The notes beneath the pieces were generated by a model, which worked only from the letters and a program-made list of their open reading frames with translations, had not been told where the DNA came from and searched no databases. The translations under genes were made by a program, and so were the position numbers. Positions 48,640-58,742 of a stretch of DNA of 64,000 nt are shown piece by piece (position 1 is the stretch's first letter; the number at the start of each line of letters is the position of its first letter). This DNA is from Lamellibrachia satsuma (lineage: Eukaryota; Annelida; Polychaeta; Sabellida; Siboglinidae). The stretch covers positions 4,975,252 through 5,039,251 of the forward strand of contig BSQZ01000009.1 in the NCBI GenBank assembly GCA_033239005.1. The letters are read 5' to 3'.

Positions 48640-48996
48640 ACTTTTGACAGATATTAGGGTCAGCAAGTGAAAAATGCAGAACAGATTTGGGAACATGGTG
48701 CTGGATGTTGTACCCATTATTTTCTGTAGATTATGGGACTTTGTTTCTTCTGACGAATCCCATTTCTTCTTCCACAGTCTGACTTCAGCTGGCATGGACG
48801 CTGGAAATGGCAGGACATGGCAGCAGCATTCGTGGAGGTCGGTTATGTTGGCATCTGTCAACTTGCCCATATTATTGTGTAGAAGTTTTAGGCCGAGCAC
48901 AGCTTTCTATACGATAGTACTGAATATCGTGTCAAAGTCATGGAGAAGATGGTCTAGAAATGGTAGGAATATTCTGCGTTGCCAGTAAATTTCTGC
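48640..48996 (-). pseudogene. hAT transposase C-terminal part (after the minisatellite)
   Basis: On the minus strand the reading runs out of the 25-bp array into TAEIYWQRRIFLPFLDHLL and HDFDTIFSTIV, a segment conserved in ZMYM1/52-kDa-repressor-like hAT transposases. After a frame change it continues with GLKLLHNNMGKLTD, LPFPASMPAEVRLWKKKWD, NLQKIMGTT and FPNLFCIFHLLTLISVKS, which corresponds to the start of the C-terminal dimerisation region. It then loses similarity near 48640 and joins array flank, so the usual ERSFSxLRRLK end is missing. Confidence 0.75.
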
Positions 48997-49000
48997 AGTG

Positions 49001-50083
49001 TCTGCCTCCACGTTGTTTCTCGTGGTCTGCCTCCATGTTGTTTCTTGTGGTATGTCTCCATGTTGTTTCTCGTGGTCTGCCTCCACGTTGTTTCTCGTGG
49101 TCTGGCTCCACGTTGTTTCTCGTGGTCTGCCTCCACGTTGTTTCTCGTGGTCTGCCTCCATGTTGTTTCTTGTGGTATGTCTCCATGTTGTTTCTCGTGG
49201 TCTGCCTCCACGTTGTTTCTCGTGGTCTGGCTCCACGTTGTTTCTCGTGGTCTGGCTCCACGTTGTTTCTCGTGGTCTGCCTCCATGTTGTTTCTCGTGG
49301 TCTGCCTCCATGTTGTTTCTTGTGGTATGTCTCCATGTTGTTTCTCGTGGTCTGCCTCCACGTTGTTTCTCGTGGTCTGGCTCCACGTTGTTTCTCGTGG
49401 TCTGGCTCCACGTTGTTTCTCGTGGTCTGCCTCCACGTTGTTTCTCGTGGTCTGGCTCCACGTTGTTTCTCGTGGTCTGGCTCCACGTTGTTTCTCGTGG
49501 TCTGCCTCCACGTTGTTTCTTGTGGTCTGTCTCCATGTTGTTTCTCGTGGTCTGCCTCCACGTTGTTTCTCGTGGTCTGCCTCCACGTTGTTTCTCGTGG
49601 TCTGGCTCCATGTTGTTTCTCGTGGTCTGGCTCCACGTTGTTTCTCGTGGTCTGCCTCCATGTTGTTTCTCGTGGTCTGCCTCCACGTTGTTTCTCGTGG
49701 TCTGCCTCCATGTTGTTTCTCGTGGTCTGCCTCCATGTTGTTTCTCGTGGTCTGCCTCCATGTTGTTTCTTGTGGTCTGTCTCCATGTTGTTTCTCGTGG
49801 TCTGCCTCCATGTTGTTTCTCGTGGTCTGCCTCCATGTTGTTTCTCGTGGTCTGCCTCCACGTTGTTTCTCGTGGTCTGCCTCCATGTTGTTTCTTGTGG
49901 TCTGTCTCCATGTTGTTTCTCGTGGTCTGTCTCCACGTTGTTTCTCGTGGTCTGCCTCCATGTTGTTTCTCGTGGTCTGCCTCCACGTTGTTTCTCGTGG
50001 TCTGCCTCCACGTTGTTTCTCGTGGTCTGCCTCCACGTTGTTTCTCGTGGTCTGCCTCCACATTGTTTCTCGTGGTCTGCCTC
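49001..50083. repeat. 25-bp minisatellite (about 43 copies) inside the hAT transposase
   Basis: About 1.08 kb of the unit cgtggtctgcctccacgttg + tttct with C/T, C/G and A/C variants. The unit has no stop in any frame, so frames of 350-430 codons appear on both strands; these are not genes. On the minus strand it encodes a 25-residue cycle (RQTTRNNVEADHEKQ...). Variant units (tatgt or tctgt in place of tctgc) recur at 49051, 49176, 49326, 49526, 49776 and 49901, always multiples of 25 apart, pointing to block duplications of five to ten units. Confidence 0.95.
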
Positions 50084-50860
50084 CCACAGCGCCTTGGGCT
50101 CGAGATCACTGTCCCAGCAATGTTGGCTCTTCAGTCATCTCTTCAGTCATCTTGTAGATCTCACTTTACTCCGCATCTACATTTTGTCTGATATCGATAA
50201 AGCTGTCCTTTACCAGAGTGACTTCTTCGTAGGCCCATAAAACATCCTGCGTAGAACCCTGGAGCAGCTTGCTGAGGCCTACGGTGTACTCAAACATACA
50301 ACATTTCATGAAACTCCTCCAGTGTAGTGTGTCGTTCCATCCGCCTTGTTTCACACAGTAATTTCACCTTCCAACACCCACTTCCTTCAAACTTTCCCGC
50401 TTCCTCTGGATGTTGATCTCTTCTGTAGATTGCTCTAGTCGTTGTCTAGTTGGTGAGTATTTGAAGAACATAGAAAGGGTTTGCCGAGTGGACATCGTAT
50501 TTTGTACTCCAGGTACCTTGCATGCCTTGGACAGTGCCAGATTAAGGCTGTGGCTACCATAATAGAAATAATGTGCTTGTGACACAATTTTCATGAAATT
50601 GGCGGCACAAACATTGATGACACCAGCCATGTTACCAGCCATGTCACCAGCCATGTCACCAGCAATGTTACCAGCTCCACCACGAGACTGGGCTCTGCAT
50701 TGCGCTGGATCCAGTGCGAGACCCTGAAGACAGCCAACAATCTTCTGGCGGACAGCCTCTCCTGTGACTATGTTAGCTTCTCTACTGGTTCACATTACTT
50801 TATGTACCTGACGACAATTCCGAGTTGCTCCATATTACTGACGTCACGAACTTCATCCGC
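50084..50860 (-). pseudogene. hAT transposase central part (before the minisatellite)
   Basis: Read on the minus strand from 50860: ADEV (50860-50849, first catalytic Asp region), SNMEQLGIVVRYI, VTGEAVRQKIVGCLQGLALD, GAGN...NMAG (second motif, expanded), FMKIVSQAHYFYYGSHSLNL / ALSKACKVPG, MFFKYSPTRQRLE, LLQGSTQDVLWAYEEVTLV, DIRQNVDAE and SSPRRCGRQTTRNN at the array edge. This is the order of hAT (ZMYM1-like) transposases. Several frameshifts and stops; the N-terminal zinc-finger region is absent, replaced by array flank. The catalytic core is recognisable but dead. Confidence 0.8.
50622..50675 (-). repeat. 12-bp expansion inside the hAT GAGNMAG motif
   Basis: Four 12-bp units (accagccatgtt or accagccatgtc) encode (N/D)-(M/I)-A-G four times on the minus strand, within the conserved DGAGNMAG segment of hAT transposases. 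A small in-frame expansion, separate from the 25-bp array. Confidence 0.8.
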
Positions 50861-51287
50861 GTGGATACCATGGGGCATGGAATGCAACACCACCCTGCCC
50901 GTTATTTACATTCTTCGATGTTTTCACGAATTGCTAGAAAACGTTCCATCTTGGCATGGAATTTCGTGTGATACTGCAACCCACAGTTATGTATTAAATC
51001 GTGTTTCTGATTTTCGATAAAACAATCACTTTGCCTTTGGCTTTCAGACTAAGTTATTAGACACAAGTCCATATGCCGGATGTCGGGGTAATTTATTTTC
51101 AGTTTAACATTTGTACCTACGTTTCGGAAAACCAAACGGGTATCTCCGGTGAAAACTGCCACAGCACGAATGCCTCTGCGGTCCAATGGATACGTTTTTC
51201 TTCATACAGTAAATTATACACTTGTCAGCCACATGCAGAGTTCTTAAAGCAATGTTTTCAAACGCCGCAAAAAGTCATAGCACGACA

Positions 51288-51360
51288 GCCTCCGTGGCCT
51301 AATGGATAAGGCACCGGCCTCCTAAGCCGGGGATTGCGGGTTCGAATCCCGTCGGAGGTG
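51288..51360 (+). tRNA. tRNA-Arg(CCT), copy 2
   Basis: Identical over 73 nt to copy 1, with intact A and B boxes. Terminator of five T at 51367-51371. Flanks differ from copy 1 by scattered changes but match copy 3 almost completely. Likely functional. Confidence 0.95.
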
Positions 51361-51589
51361 AACTTGTTTTTGCCAATCCCAAAATTGCTTTGGAAGCCAG
51401 AAAACACATTTAGTGCACAGTCTAGAAGAAACCGTTACAGAACCATGGTTGTTACCACGCGCACACACGCACACGCAGAAGGTTATATATCGTCATTGGT
51501 AGGATTTAGCTGCCGCAATAGCACGGACACAAGTCCAGATGCAGGATGTCAGAGTAATTTATTTTCAGTTTAACATTTGTACCGGAAAA

Positions 51590-51795
51590 AAACTTGTGAC
51601 AGAAATTAGCATCAGCAAGTGAAAAATGCAGAACAGATTTGGGGAACGTGGAGATGGATGTGGTACCCATTGTTTTCTGTAGATTATGGGACTTTGTTTC
51701 TTCTGCCGAATCCCATTTCTTCTTTCACAGTCTGAATTTTGTGTACCTGATGACATTTCCGACTTGCTCCATGTTACTGAACTTCATCCGCGTGG
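51590..51795 (-). pseudogene. Internally deleted hAT transposase in array unit 2
   Basis: On the minus strand an ADEV...NMEQVGNVIRYTKFRL segment is fused directly to KKKWDSAEETKSHNLQK and a frameshifted FPxLFCIFHLL segment. Compared with 48640-50860, everything between the first catalytic Asp block and the C-terminal WKKKWD block is gone (junction near 51733-51740), including the site of the minisatellite. Confidence 0.75.
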
Positions 51796-52218
51796 ATACC
51801 ATGGGGCATGGAATGCAACACCACCCTGCCCGTTATTTACATTCTTCGATGTTTTCACGAATTGCTAGAAAACGTTCCATCTTGGCATGGAATTTCGTGT
51901 GATACTGCAACCCACAGTTATGTATTAAATCGTGTTTCTGATTTTCGATAAAACAATCACTTTGCCTTTGGCTTTCAGACTAAGTTATTAGACACAAGTC
52001 CATATGCCGGATGTCGGGGTAATTTATTTTCAGTTTAACATTTGTACCTACGTTTCGGAAAACCAAACGGGTATCTCCGGTGAAAACTGCCACAGCACGA
52101 ATGCCTCTGCGGTCCAATGGATACGTTTTTCTTCATACAGTAAATTATACACTTGTCAGCCACATGCAGAGTTCTTAAAGCAATGTTTTCAAACGCCGCA
52201 AAAAGTCATAGCACGACA

Positions 52219-52291
52219 GCCTCCGTGGCCTAATGGATAAGGCACCGGCCTCCTAAGCCGGGGATTGCGGGTTCGAATCCCGTCGGAGGTG
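52219..52291 (+). tRNA. tRNA-Arg(CCT), copy 3
   Basis: Identical to copies 1 and 2. Terminator of five T at 52298-52302. It sits in a unit nearly identical to the previous one, so this duplication is the youngest in the array. Likely functional. Confidence 0.95.
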
Positions 52292-52520
52292 AACTTGTTT
52301 TTGCCAATCCCAAAATTGCTTTGGAAGCCAGAAAACACATTTAGTGCACAGTCTAGAAGAAACCGTTACAGAACCATGGTTGTTACCACGCGCACACACG
52401 CACACGCAGAAGGTTATATATCGTCATTGGTAGGATTTAGCTGCCGCAATAGCACGGACACAAGTCCAGATGCAGGATGTCAGAGTAATTTATTTTCAGT
52501 TTAACATTTGTACCGGAAAA

Positions 52521-52726
52521 AAACTTGTGACAGAAATTAGCATCAGCAAGTGAAAAATGCAGAACAGATTTGGGGAACGTGGAGATGGATGTGGTACCCA
52601 TTGTTTTCTGTAGATTATGGGACTTTGTTTCTTCTGCCGAATCCCATTTCTTCTTTCACAGTCTGAATTTTGTGTACCTGATGACATTTCCGACTTGCTC
52701 CATGTTACTGAACTTCATCCGCGTGG
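52521..52726 (-). pseudogene. Internally deleted hAT transposase in array unit 3
   Basis: Same fusion and same junction as at 51590-51795, so the deletion happened before the unit was duplicated. A few differences appear to its right (ccgtgcccg for ccctgcccg; tctccg for tcttcg). Confidence 0.75.
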
Positions 52727-53140
52727 ATACCATGGGGCATGGAATGCAACACCACCGTGCCCGTTATTTACATTCTCCGATGTTTTCACGTATTGCTAGA
52801 AAACGTTCCATCTTGGCATGGAATTTCGTGTGATACTGCAACCCACAGTAATGTATTAACTCGTGTTTCTGGTTTTCGATAAAACAATCACTTCGGCTTT
52901 CAGACTAAGTTAGACACAAGTCCATATGCTGGATGTCAGGGTAATTTATTTTCAGTTTAACATTTGTAGCTATGTTTCGGAAAAGCAAAATGGTATCTCC
53001 GGTGAAAACTGCTACAGCACGAATGCTTCTGCGGTCCGATGGATACGTTTTTCTTCATACAGTAAATTATACACTTGTCAGCCACATGCAGAGTTCTTAA
53101 AGCAATGTTTTCAAACGCCGCAAAAAGTCATAGCACGGCA

Positions 53141-53213
53141 GCCTCCGTGGCCTAATGGATAAGGCACCGGCCTCCTAAGCCGGGGATTGCGGGTTCGAAT
53201 TCCGTCGGAGGTG
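53141..53213 (+). tRNA. tRNA-Arg(CCT), copy 4, with a T-arm change
   Basis: As copies 1-3 except for C61 to T at 53201, which turns the almost invariant G53-C61 pair that closes the T loop into G-U and changes the B box from GGTTCGAATCC to GGTTCGAATTC. Terminator at 53220-53224. It may be transcribed less and could be an early pseudogene. Confidence 0.85.
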
Positions 53214-53505
53214 AGTTCGTTTTTGCCAATCCCAAAATTGCTTTGGAAGCCAGAAAACGCATTTAGTGCAAAGTCTAGAAAAAAAACGTTGTAGCGTGGG
53301 TGTCTACGTCACAGAACCATGGTTGTTACCACGCGCACACACGCACACGCAGAGGGTTATATATCGTCACTGGTAGGATCTAGCTGACGCAATCGCACGG
53401 GCACATGTCCAGATGCGGGATGTCAGGGTAATTTATTTTCAATTTAATATTTGTACCTATGTTTCGGTAAAGCAAAAGGATATCTCCGGTGAATGATTTG
53501 GGGTT

Positions 53506-55550
53506 CGGAAAAACATCGGGGACTCGATAGAAACTCCCTGGTTCCTCGACTAGATGTAATGGTTTGTAAGACCCTAAAAGGTAATCTAGTAATATTGCAC
53601 AGTAGATAATTCATTAAAAAAATTGCTGTTGAAAATCACTGCCACTACATTAATGGAAATTAACAGCAATAACAAATTATATTCGTGAAAATGTTCTTCA
53701 GGTTGATAGAGAATATTGACGTAACGATTTTCTTTTATTAATCACAGCTAGTCTGATTTACTTACCTTCTCAACGTCGGCTACAATCGGTAGCAGTGACG
53801 TTCTAGGATCTCGCATAGGGCAAGTCCCTCGAAAAATTACTGATTCAAATCTTATGAAATACTCCACAAAACAGAACATGTGTATTCGACAGTTATACAA
53901 CACAAAGTTAAGTTTGGGAGTCAAAGTTGTGGCAAATTGTTTAATCGCGACACCGTGGTGCAACCGATGGCTGTCGGCGTTCTCTCGAGCTTTGGGAACA
54001 AACGTTCAGGCTCGGTCGTCGTTATTGGTAGTGTGGCGAGCAGTTGAAGCAGCATAGTATGTTTTGGAAAAGGCTTCCGCAGTGATCCATCGCCGATTGT
54101 GCAATGATCGGCCGTTTGTCAGCTGCCACACTCCTCCACTTCTTCCGCTATAAGTCGAACTTACTCTTGACAACTGCTGTCGGTTCCTTAAGATGACATG
54201 AGAAGTCAATTGCACGCGGCAGCTGTCCCCACTGTTTGTCCATGTCAAACTGTGTCGAAGCCCATCATGCTGGCTGTCAAGCAACTGATGTTGACTGCAT
54301 GCTGCTGGTTAGCGCTAAATCGAAGCTCAATGTCGTAGATAACCATGTCGAGCGTGAGAAAGTAGTTGATTATGCAGCAGCTTTCAGCATCAGCAAAGTC
54401 AATCGCCATACAATTTTTTTTCTATCTGGGTTTTGTTATTCTATAATAACCTATGTAATAGGTCCTAATGGGGCGGACGATTCTGTCTACTTTCGGTAGT
54501 ACTCCATGGGCGGATGGCCTGTGAACCGACCGTGAAGCTGTCCGGGGTTTAGTCAGCCCAATACCCAGCAGCACAGCTCCCCGACGGGGGGGGGTACTGC
54601 CATACCAAAGCGGTGGGAGCGTGCCGCCAGAGCCCCATGGAGCACATGGAGAGAGAGAAATCAAGAAATTTATGGTCACCAAGAAAGAATTATTGAACAA
54701 TTTATCTAATATCTATAAGTGTAAGGTAAGCCCGGGCGGAACGTTTTCATTGGGAAATTTCCTCTTCGATGAAAGAGAGAATTATCAGGTTTAATTGGGG
54801 AACAAAGAGAGAAAATCAAACATTTTTCTTCGGACAGAGAGAAAAATGGCAAAAAAAACTGGGGCATTTGCGCGGCACACACATGTATACATCAGTATAG
54901 GGAGTACCCCCCCGGGCACAGCCCCCCGGTTTGGGGGCCCTGACTGAATTTCCCGGGATTGAGGGCATGGGTCCACCCCTTGCTACGCCACTGCTGTTAG
55001 GTGACAGATTACTGTTTATTTCGTTCAATGGAAATACTTGAAGGTGATGCACAAATGTTCCAATGAGATTTACTGAAAGCGGCACGTCTGTCATGTTACC
55101 GACGCGTGACACAGATTTAATCAAAGCACACCTTCGTTTTCGTGAAGATCAACACGGAAGACGCTCTTCCATTTCACGTGCCGCTCAAAATAATAAAATT
55201 TTTAAAATAACCAATGGGCATGATTGGATTAGTTCAAGTAAATTCCTTTCGTAGCGCGACCCAACTTTGTTTCAGATTACACCACTCAACAAACGAATGC
55301 ATTATCAATGCTGGTAACCATACAATGTTTATTTAATTCTCTTACTTGTACTATGAATCGTAGTTAACAGTGTAGTCTCAAATGCCATGACGAATCCGTC
55401 TGACTCAATCTTAGGATATGCACCAGACATGGTGACAGACAACAGGAAACACAAAAAATGTGACTAGAGAGCATTGCACAGAGGTAGACTCACACTAAAG
55501 CAAAAAACGTGGCTTCTTACACTGCCAGAACAACGCAATAATTTTAAAGG
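53506..55550. other. Non-coding stretch with one transposon end and a candidate exon
   Basis: Contains a candidate minus-strand first exon at 53766-53816 (listed separately). The sequence at 54730-54993 ends in an inverted cagtggcgtagcaagg, which looks like the terminus of a hAT-type element, but I could not find its other end. A g-rich patch (54576-54640) and GA-rich sequence at 54640-54840 are unassigned. Confidence 0.4.
53766..53816 (-). CDS. Candidate short first coding exon
   Basis: On the minus strand ATG at 53816 opens MRDPRTSLLPIVADVEK and ends exactly at a near-consensus donor GAGAAG|GTAAGTAAATC (GT at 53765-53764), phase 0. No acceptor or next exon was found to the left, and the start context is weak. 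The frame is also open upstream. It may be a real exon, or a chance donor after a short open frame. Confidence 0.25.
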
Positions 55551-55555
55551 TAAAC

Positions 55556-55880
55556 AGCCTGATTGTTGTCATCATAAAATTATGTTATGTAGTATAAAAC
55601 TATATATATTCCCACAATCTTCAACCGCACAAGCGTGTTTTAATGAACCACAATTATTAAACATAATTTGACTGTGATCTGTTTACGAATATCTTGCCGT
55701 TCAGCATGCAATGTCGACATGATATTCGAGTCGAAACATTACAATAAAACTGATAAATGATATGAAATAATTGTGGATCACTAAGTCACGTCTGTGAGGT
55801 CACGATGTTAGAATGCATATGGTTTATACTACACAAGATGATTTTACGACTGAAACCACCAAACGTTCTACCTATACCAT
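55556..55880. mobile_element. Foldback MITE, family A, copy 4
   Basis: Best-preserved inverted arms: the left ttatgttatgtagtataaaa and the right segment (tatactacacaagatgattt) are complementary over about 100 bp, both ending toward the centre in ccacaattatt. The core has gttcagcatgcaatgtcgac and catgatattcgagtcg. Non-coding. Confidence 0.7.
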
Positions 55881-55884
55881 CAAT

Positions 55885-58583
55885 ACTTGTGTCTAAGTTA
55901 GCCCCACAACATCATAGGGAGCAAGGCTTTCCAAAACAACACAATGAACACGATTGGTACAAATAACTTCTAGAAGGAAATACATTTACTATGAACAATG
56001 TGAACAGAAGCAGGAACAAGTAGAGTGGACTGTGCTTAATAGAATCACTTTGGGTCAGAGCAGTTTGATTCTATTAATTAAATGGCGCATTTTACTACAC
56101 TGAGAACATGCAATGAATCCGTCCCAGCCAATATATCTGATTATACTAAACTGCTGATTCTGTCAAGAAGATTTCAAGCAGTTAATGAAGCAGAGGACAA
56201 AAAGAATGTGAAATGCAGCCGTTTCTTGAATTCTGATTCTATGCACAGGGATAAACTATTCATGTTACACCAATTTGTCAAATAACACATGAAAGATATG
56301 TTTTGTTACTACATGATTTGGTAGGGTTGGTTAGTAATTTGATACCAAATAAGGGAAATGAAGAGCAGATCTGATTGGGAAACAATATACCACTGGACTC
56401 GCAAGGCTTCTCTTCTATGCACATGTGACTTCAGAGGGCAAAGGTGCGATACTTACTTACATTAATACAGGCATGTCCCTTCTCTTCCTGCATCGAGAGC
56501 AGTCTTACTTCTTAAACTTCATTACCTATACGGGCTATACCAGGTATTACAAAATGAGGAAATGGTTGTCTAATTTTATGCAATCTTTCCAGATGCAAAC
56601 TACATCACGATGGAATGCATGTAAGCTCGCCACATTGTAAGACAGGTGTTACCATAGAAAATATGCTATGCACAGAGGAGCTACAAAGAGTGCTTCAAAA
56701 ATCTGTAAAGAAATAGATGCCTACTCTAATCTCAATAAAGTATAATAAGTGAAATATTACAATACATGACGACAGTATAGCTGGTTACAAATCATTCATG
56801 TAAATGACTTTTGTATCTCTAATAATCTTTCAAGATTTATTGTTTGCAACTACATGACATTTTAAAACCCTTCTGATAACAAAACCTTAGGTGAAAGAAT
56901 TTCTGAGCCGGGTTTTTACATCCATGTTAGTACCGTGCATTTTATTATGAAACACTTATTAATACTTTCATGTTACATCAAAATCTCATGACACCACTCA
57001 CTGGAAGTGAAGCAGTAGCTTAAGAAGTTATTACAGGATGAGGAAAACTACAATCTATGTATCAAGAACAGCAATTCAAATTCATGGATTCCATTTGAAT
57101 CTGGTATCTGAATTGTACACATATACAAACATATACATACAAATGTACATGCAGAGGAGAAACGATGTAGTCTCTTAACAGCAAGAATGAGTATAAATAT
57201 TGTATAATAAGTACATAGATTCATCCTGGCAGATTAGCTAATCAGAAAGTCAGACGATGCGTCATGTCAGACACAACGCTGCTAATCTCATAATCAAAGT
57301 AGACAGGAAAAGTACGTACTATGAACATAATCAATAGTAACTACTTTACTGACAAATGCAGTATAGCAACAATCTTGTCTCCATGGAAGATTACTACAAT
57401 TGTAGTGAGGATGGTGTCGATTTCGTTTCTAGCGTCTCCACAGTAAGTGGTTTATGGAGACACTACTCCATAGAGTTTCAACGACTGATTGACACTGGGC
57501 ATCAGAACAGACACATCATACTCGCCGCATTTGAGTAGAACTCTCCTGTTTAGTGGAGATAAGAACATAAGTGTGTCTTGTCTAGTCCAGTGCAGTGTGG
57601 CGTGTGCTGAGAAGGAAGTCCTAGAAATTAGCAGTTTGTTTGTCATTGCTGTACCATGCAAACAGGTTAGACTACCTTGATTCAGTGCTTGTAAAATACC
57701 AACAGGCACTACACTGAATGGATTGTATCACTTTAAAATTATATATGGATATGAATTAACAGTGAAATAAGATACGTTTGTGAACAATGATACCAGTTTA
57801 CCTAGTATCACACACCAGCCGGCAGAGGACATATAAAATCAACAGCGACAGGTCAATACAATGCTACACTTAGCATAGCTGTTGATAGCTTTGGTAATGA
57901 TATAAACTTGTACACTTCACAACATTGTAGACTAAGGGAACCATTTCACCGAGACTAAGGAGGTTTCTGAATATACAAGGATAGAGCTGATATATTTTCT
58001 CAGAACTTGTGGGTTCCAGTGTCGCTTGAACATTAGTGGAACGGCAGCCTGGCCCACACTACAGCTCTAAGGATACATATTATCTACATTCTGCAGTTAT
58101 TCTCACTACTACCAGTAACCAGGAAACCATACAAATTAGGCGACCATTTCACTAACTGAACTTAATAATTAGACTACGTGTATGTTACTGTGTATTTAAG
58201 AGGAAACCTGCCTTTACAATGTTGTTAATTTTGTTCCATGGTAATACTAGGGTTAGAGTAGTAGCAGTAGTATGAATCGACAGCCAATCATCCAAGAGAA
58301 AATGTCAAGCAAACGCAAATGTTACTTATCTGCTGGAATGTGCATGGTCCTTTTAGATCATGCACATGCATATACATTCATAAACAATTATTTATACATA
58401 TACATTCTATAAAATGTACACTAATAAAAGATGCTGGGCCTCTTTTGAGGCGTGACACTCTGTTGCACTTAGCATAGCAATCGGCCGGTCTCTGCAACAA
58501 CCACCTAACAATGACAACGTCCACTTCATCTCCGTTGCCATGATGACACACAATGCATACACAGCTATTCCATAGAGCTTTGA
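55885..58583 (-). other. AT-rich stretch, probably 3' region of the gene ending at 58584
   Basis: No recognisable coding sequence. A minus-strand AATAAA (plus TTTATT at about 56939-56944) could be a polyadenylation signal 1.6 kb after the stop at 58584. Short frames at 56.1, 56.4 and 57.4 kb have no motif. Confidence 0.35.
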
Positions 58584-58742
58584 TTAATGATCGACACCGT
58601 ACGTTGGAATTGGCCCTGTTTCTTGAAGGTTCGTCTTCTCGGTTGGTTGCGGCATCGGCATGGGCACTGCGCCTGACGATGCCGGCTGTGACGTCACTGG
58701 CTGGTCTGTGGCATTGTCATCTTCCACGTCACTCGGATGATC
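58584..58742 (-). CDS. Likely terminal coding exon of an unidentified minus-strand gene
   Basis: An acceptor (ccgacgtttccatcttgcag, AG at 58744-58743) is followed by 52 sense codons and TAA (58586-58584). The frame begins DHPSDVEDDNATDQP, continues through PASSGAVPMPMPQPTEK and ends TYGVDH. The other two frames hit stops early. The exon is GC-richer at third positions than its surroundings and has an acidic then Pro/Thr/Gln-rich make-up typical of a disordered C-terminal tail. I do not recognise the protein. Phase 0 at the acceptor implies the previous exon ends on a codon boundary; that exon was not found within the window with confidence. Confidence 0.55.
   Translation of the reverse strand, partial: DHPSDVEDDNATDQPVTSQPASSGAVPMPMPQPTEKTNLQETGPIPTYGVDH

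Larger units (their letters stand above)
48005..53505 (+). repeat. Tandem array of tRNA-Arg plus hAT-fragment units
   Basis: Four units, each with one tRNA-Arg(CCT). tRNA starts are 48321, 51288, 52219 and 53141, so units 2 to 4 repeat every 931 and 922 bp, while unit 1 is 2967 bp because it still holds the long hAT body and its minisatellite. Units 2 and 3 are almost identical; unit 4 is more diverged and breaks off near 53505. Every unit also contains two copies of a block of about 55 bp (tttattttcagtttaacatt inside it), one upstream and one downstream of the tRNA. Confidence 0.88.

Noticed and set aside
48907..50240. Open frames of 350-430 codons on both strands at 49-50 kb
   Set aside because: They come from a 25-bp unit with no stop codon in any frame. 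Only the minus-strand frame joining SSPRRCGRQTTRNN to TAEIYWQRR relates to a real (dead) transposase.
54816..55124. GVARGGPMPS-type frame as a gene
   Set aside because: This is the usual translation of a hAT-type terminal repeat (inverted cagtggcgtagcaagg), not a protein-coding gene.
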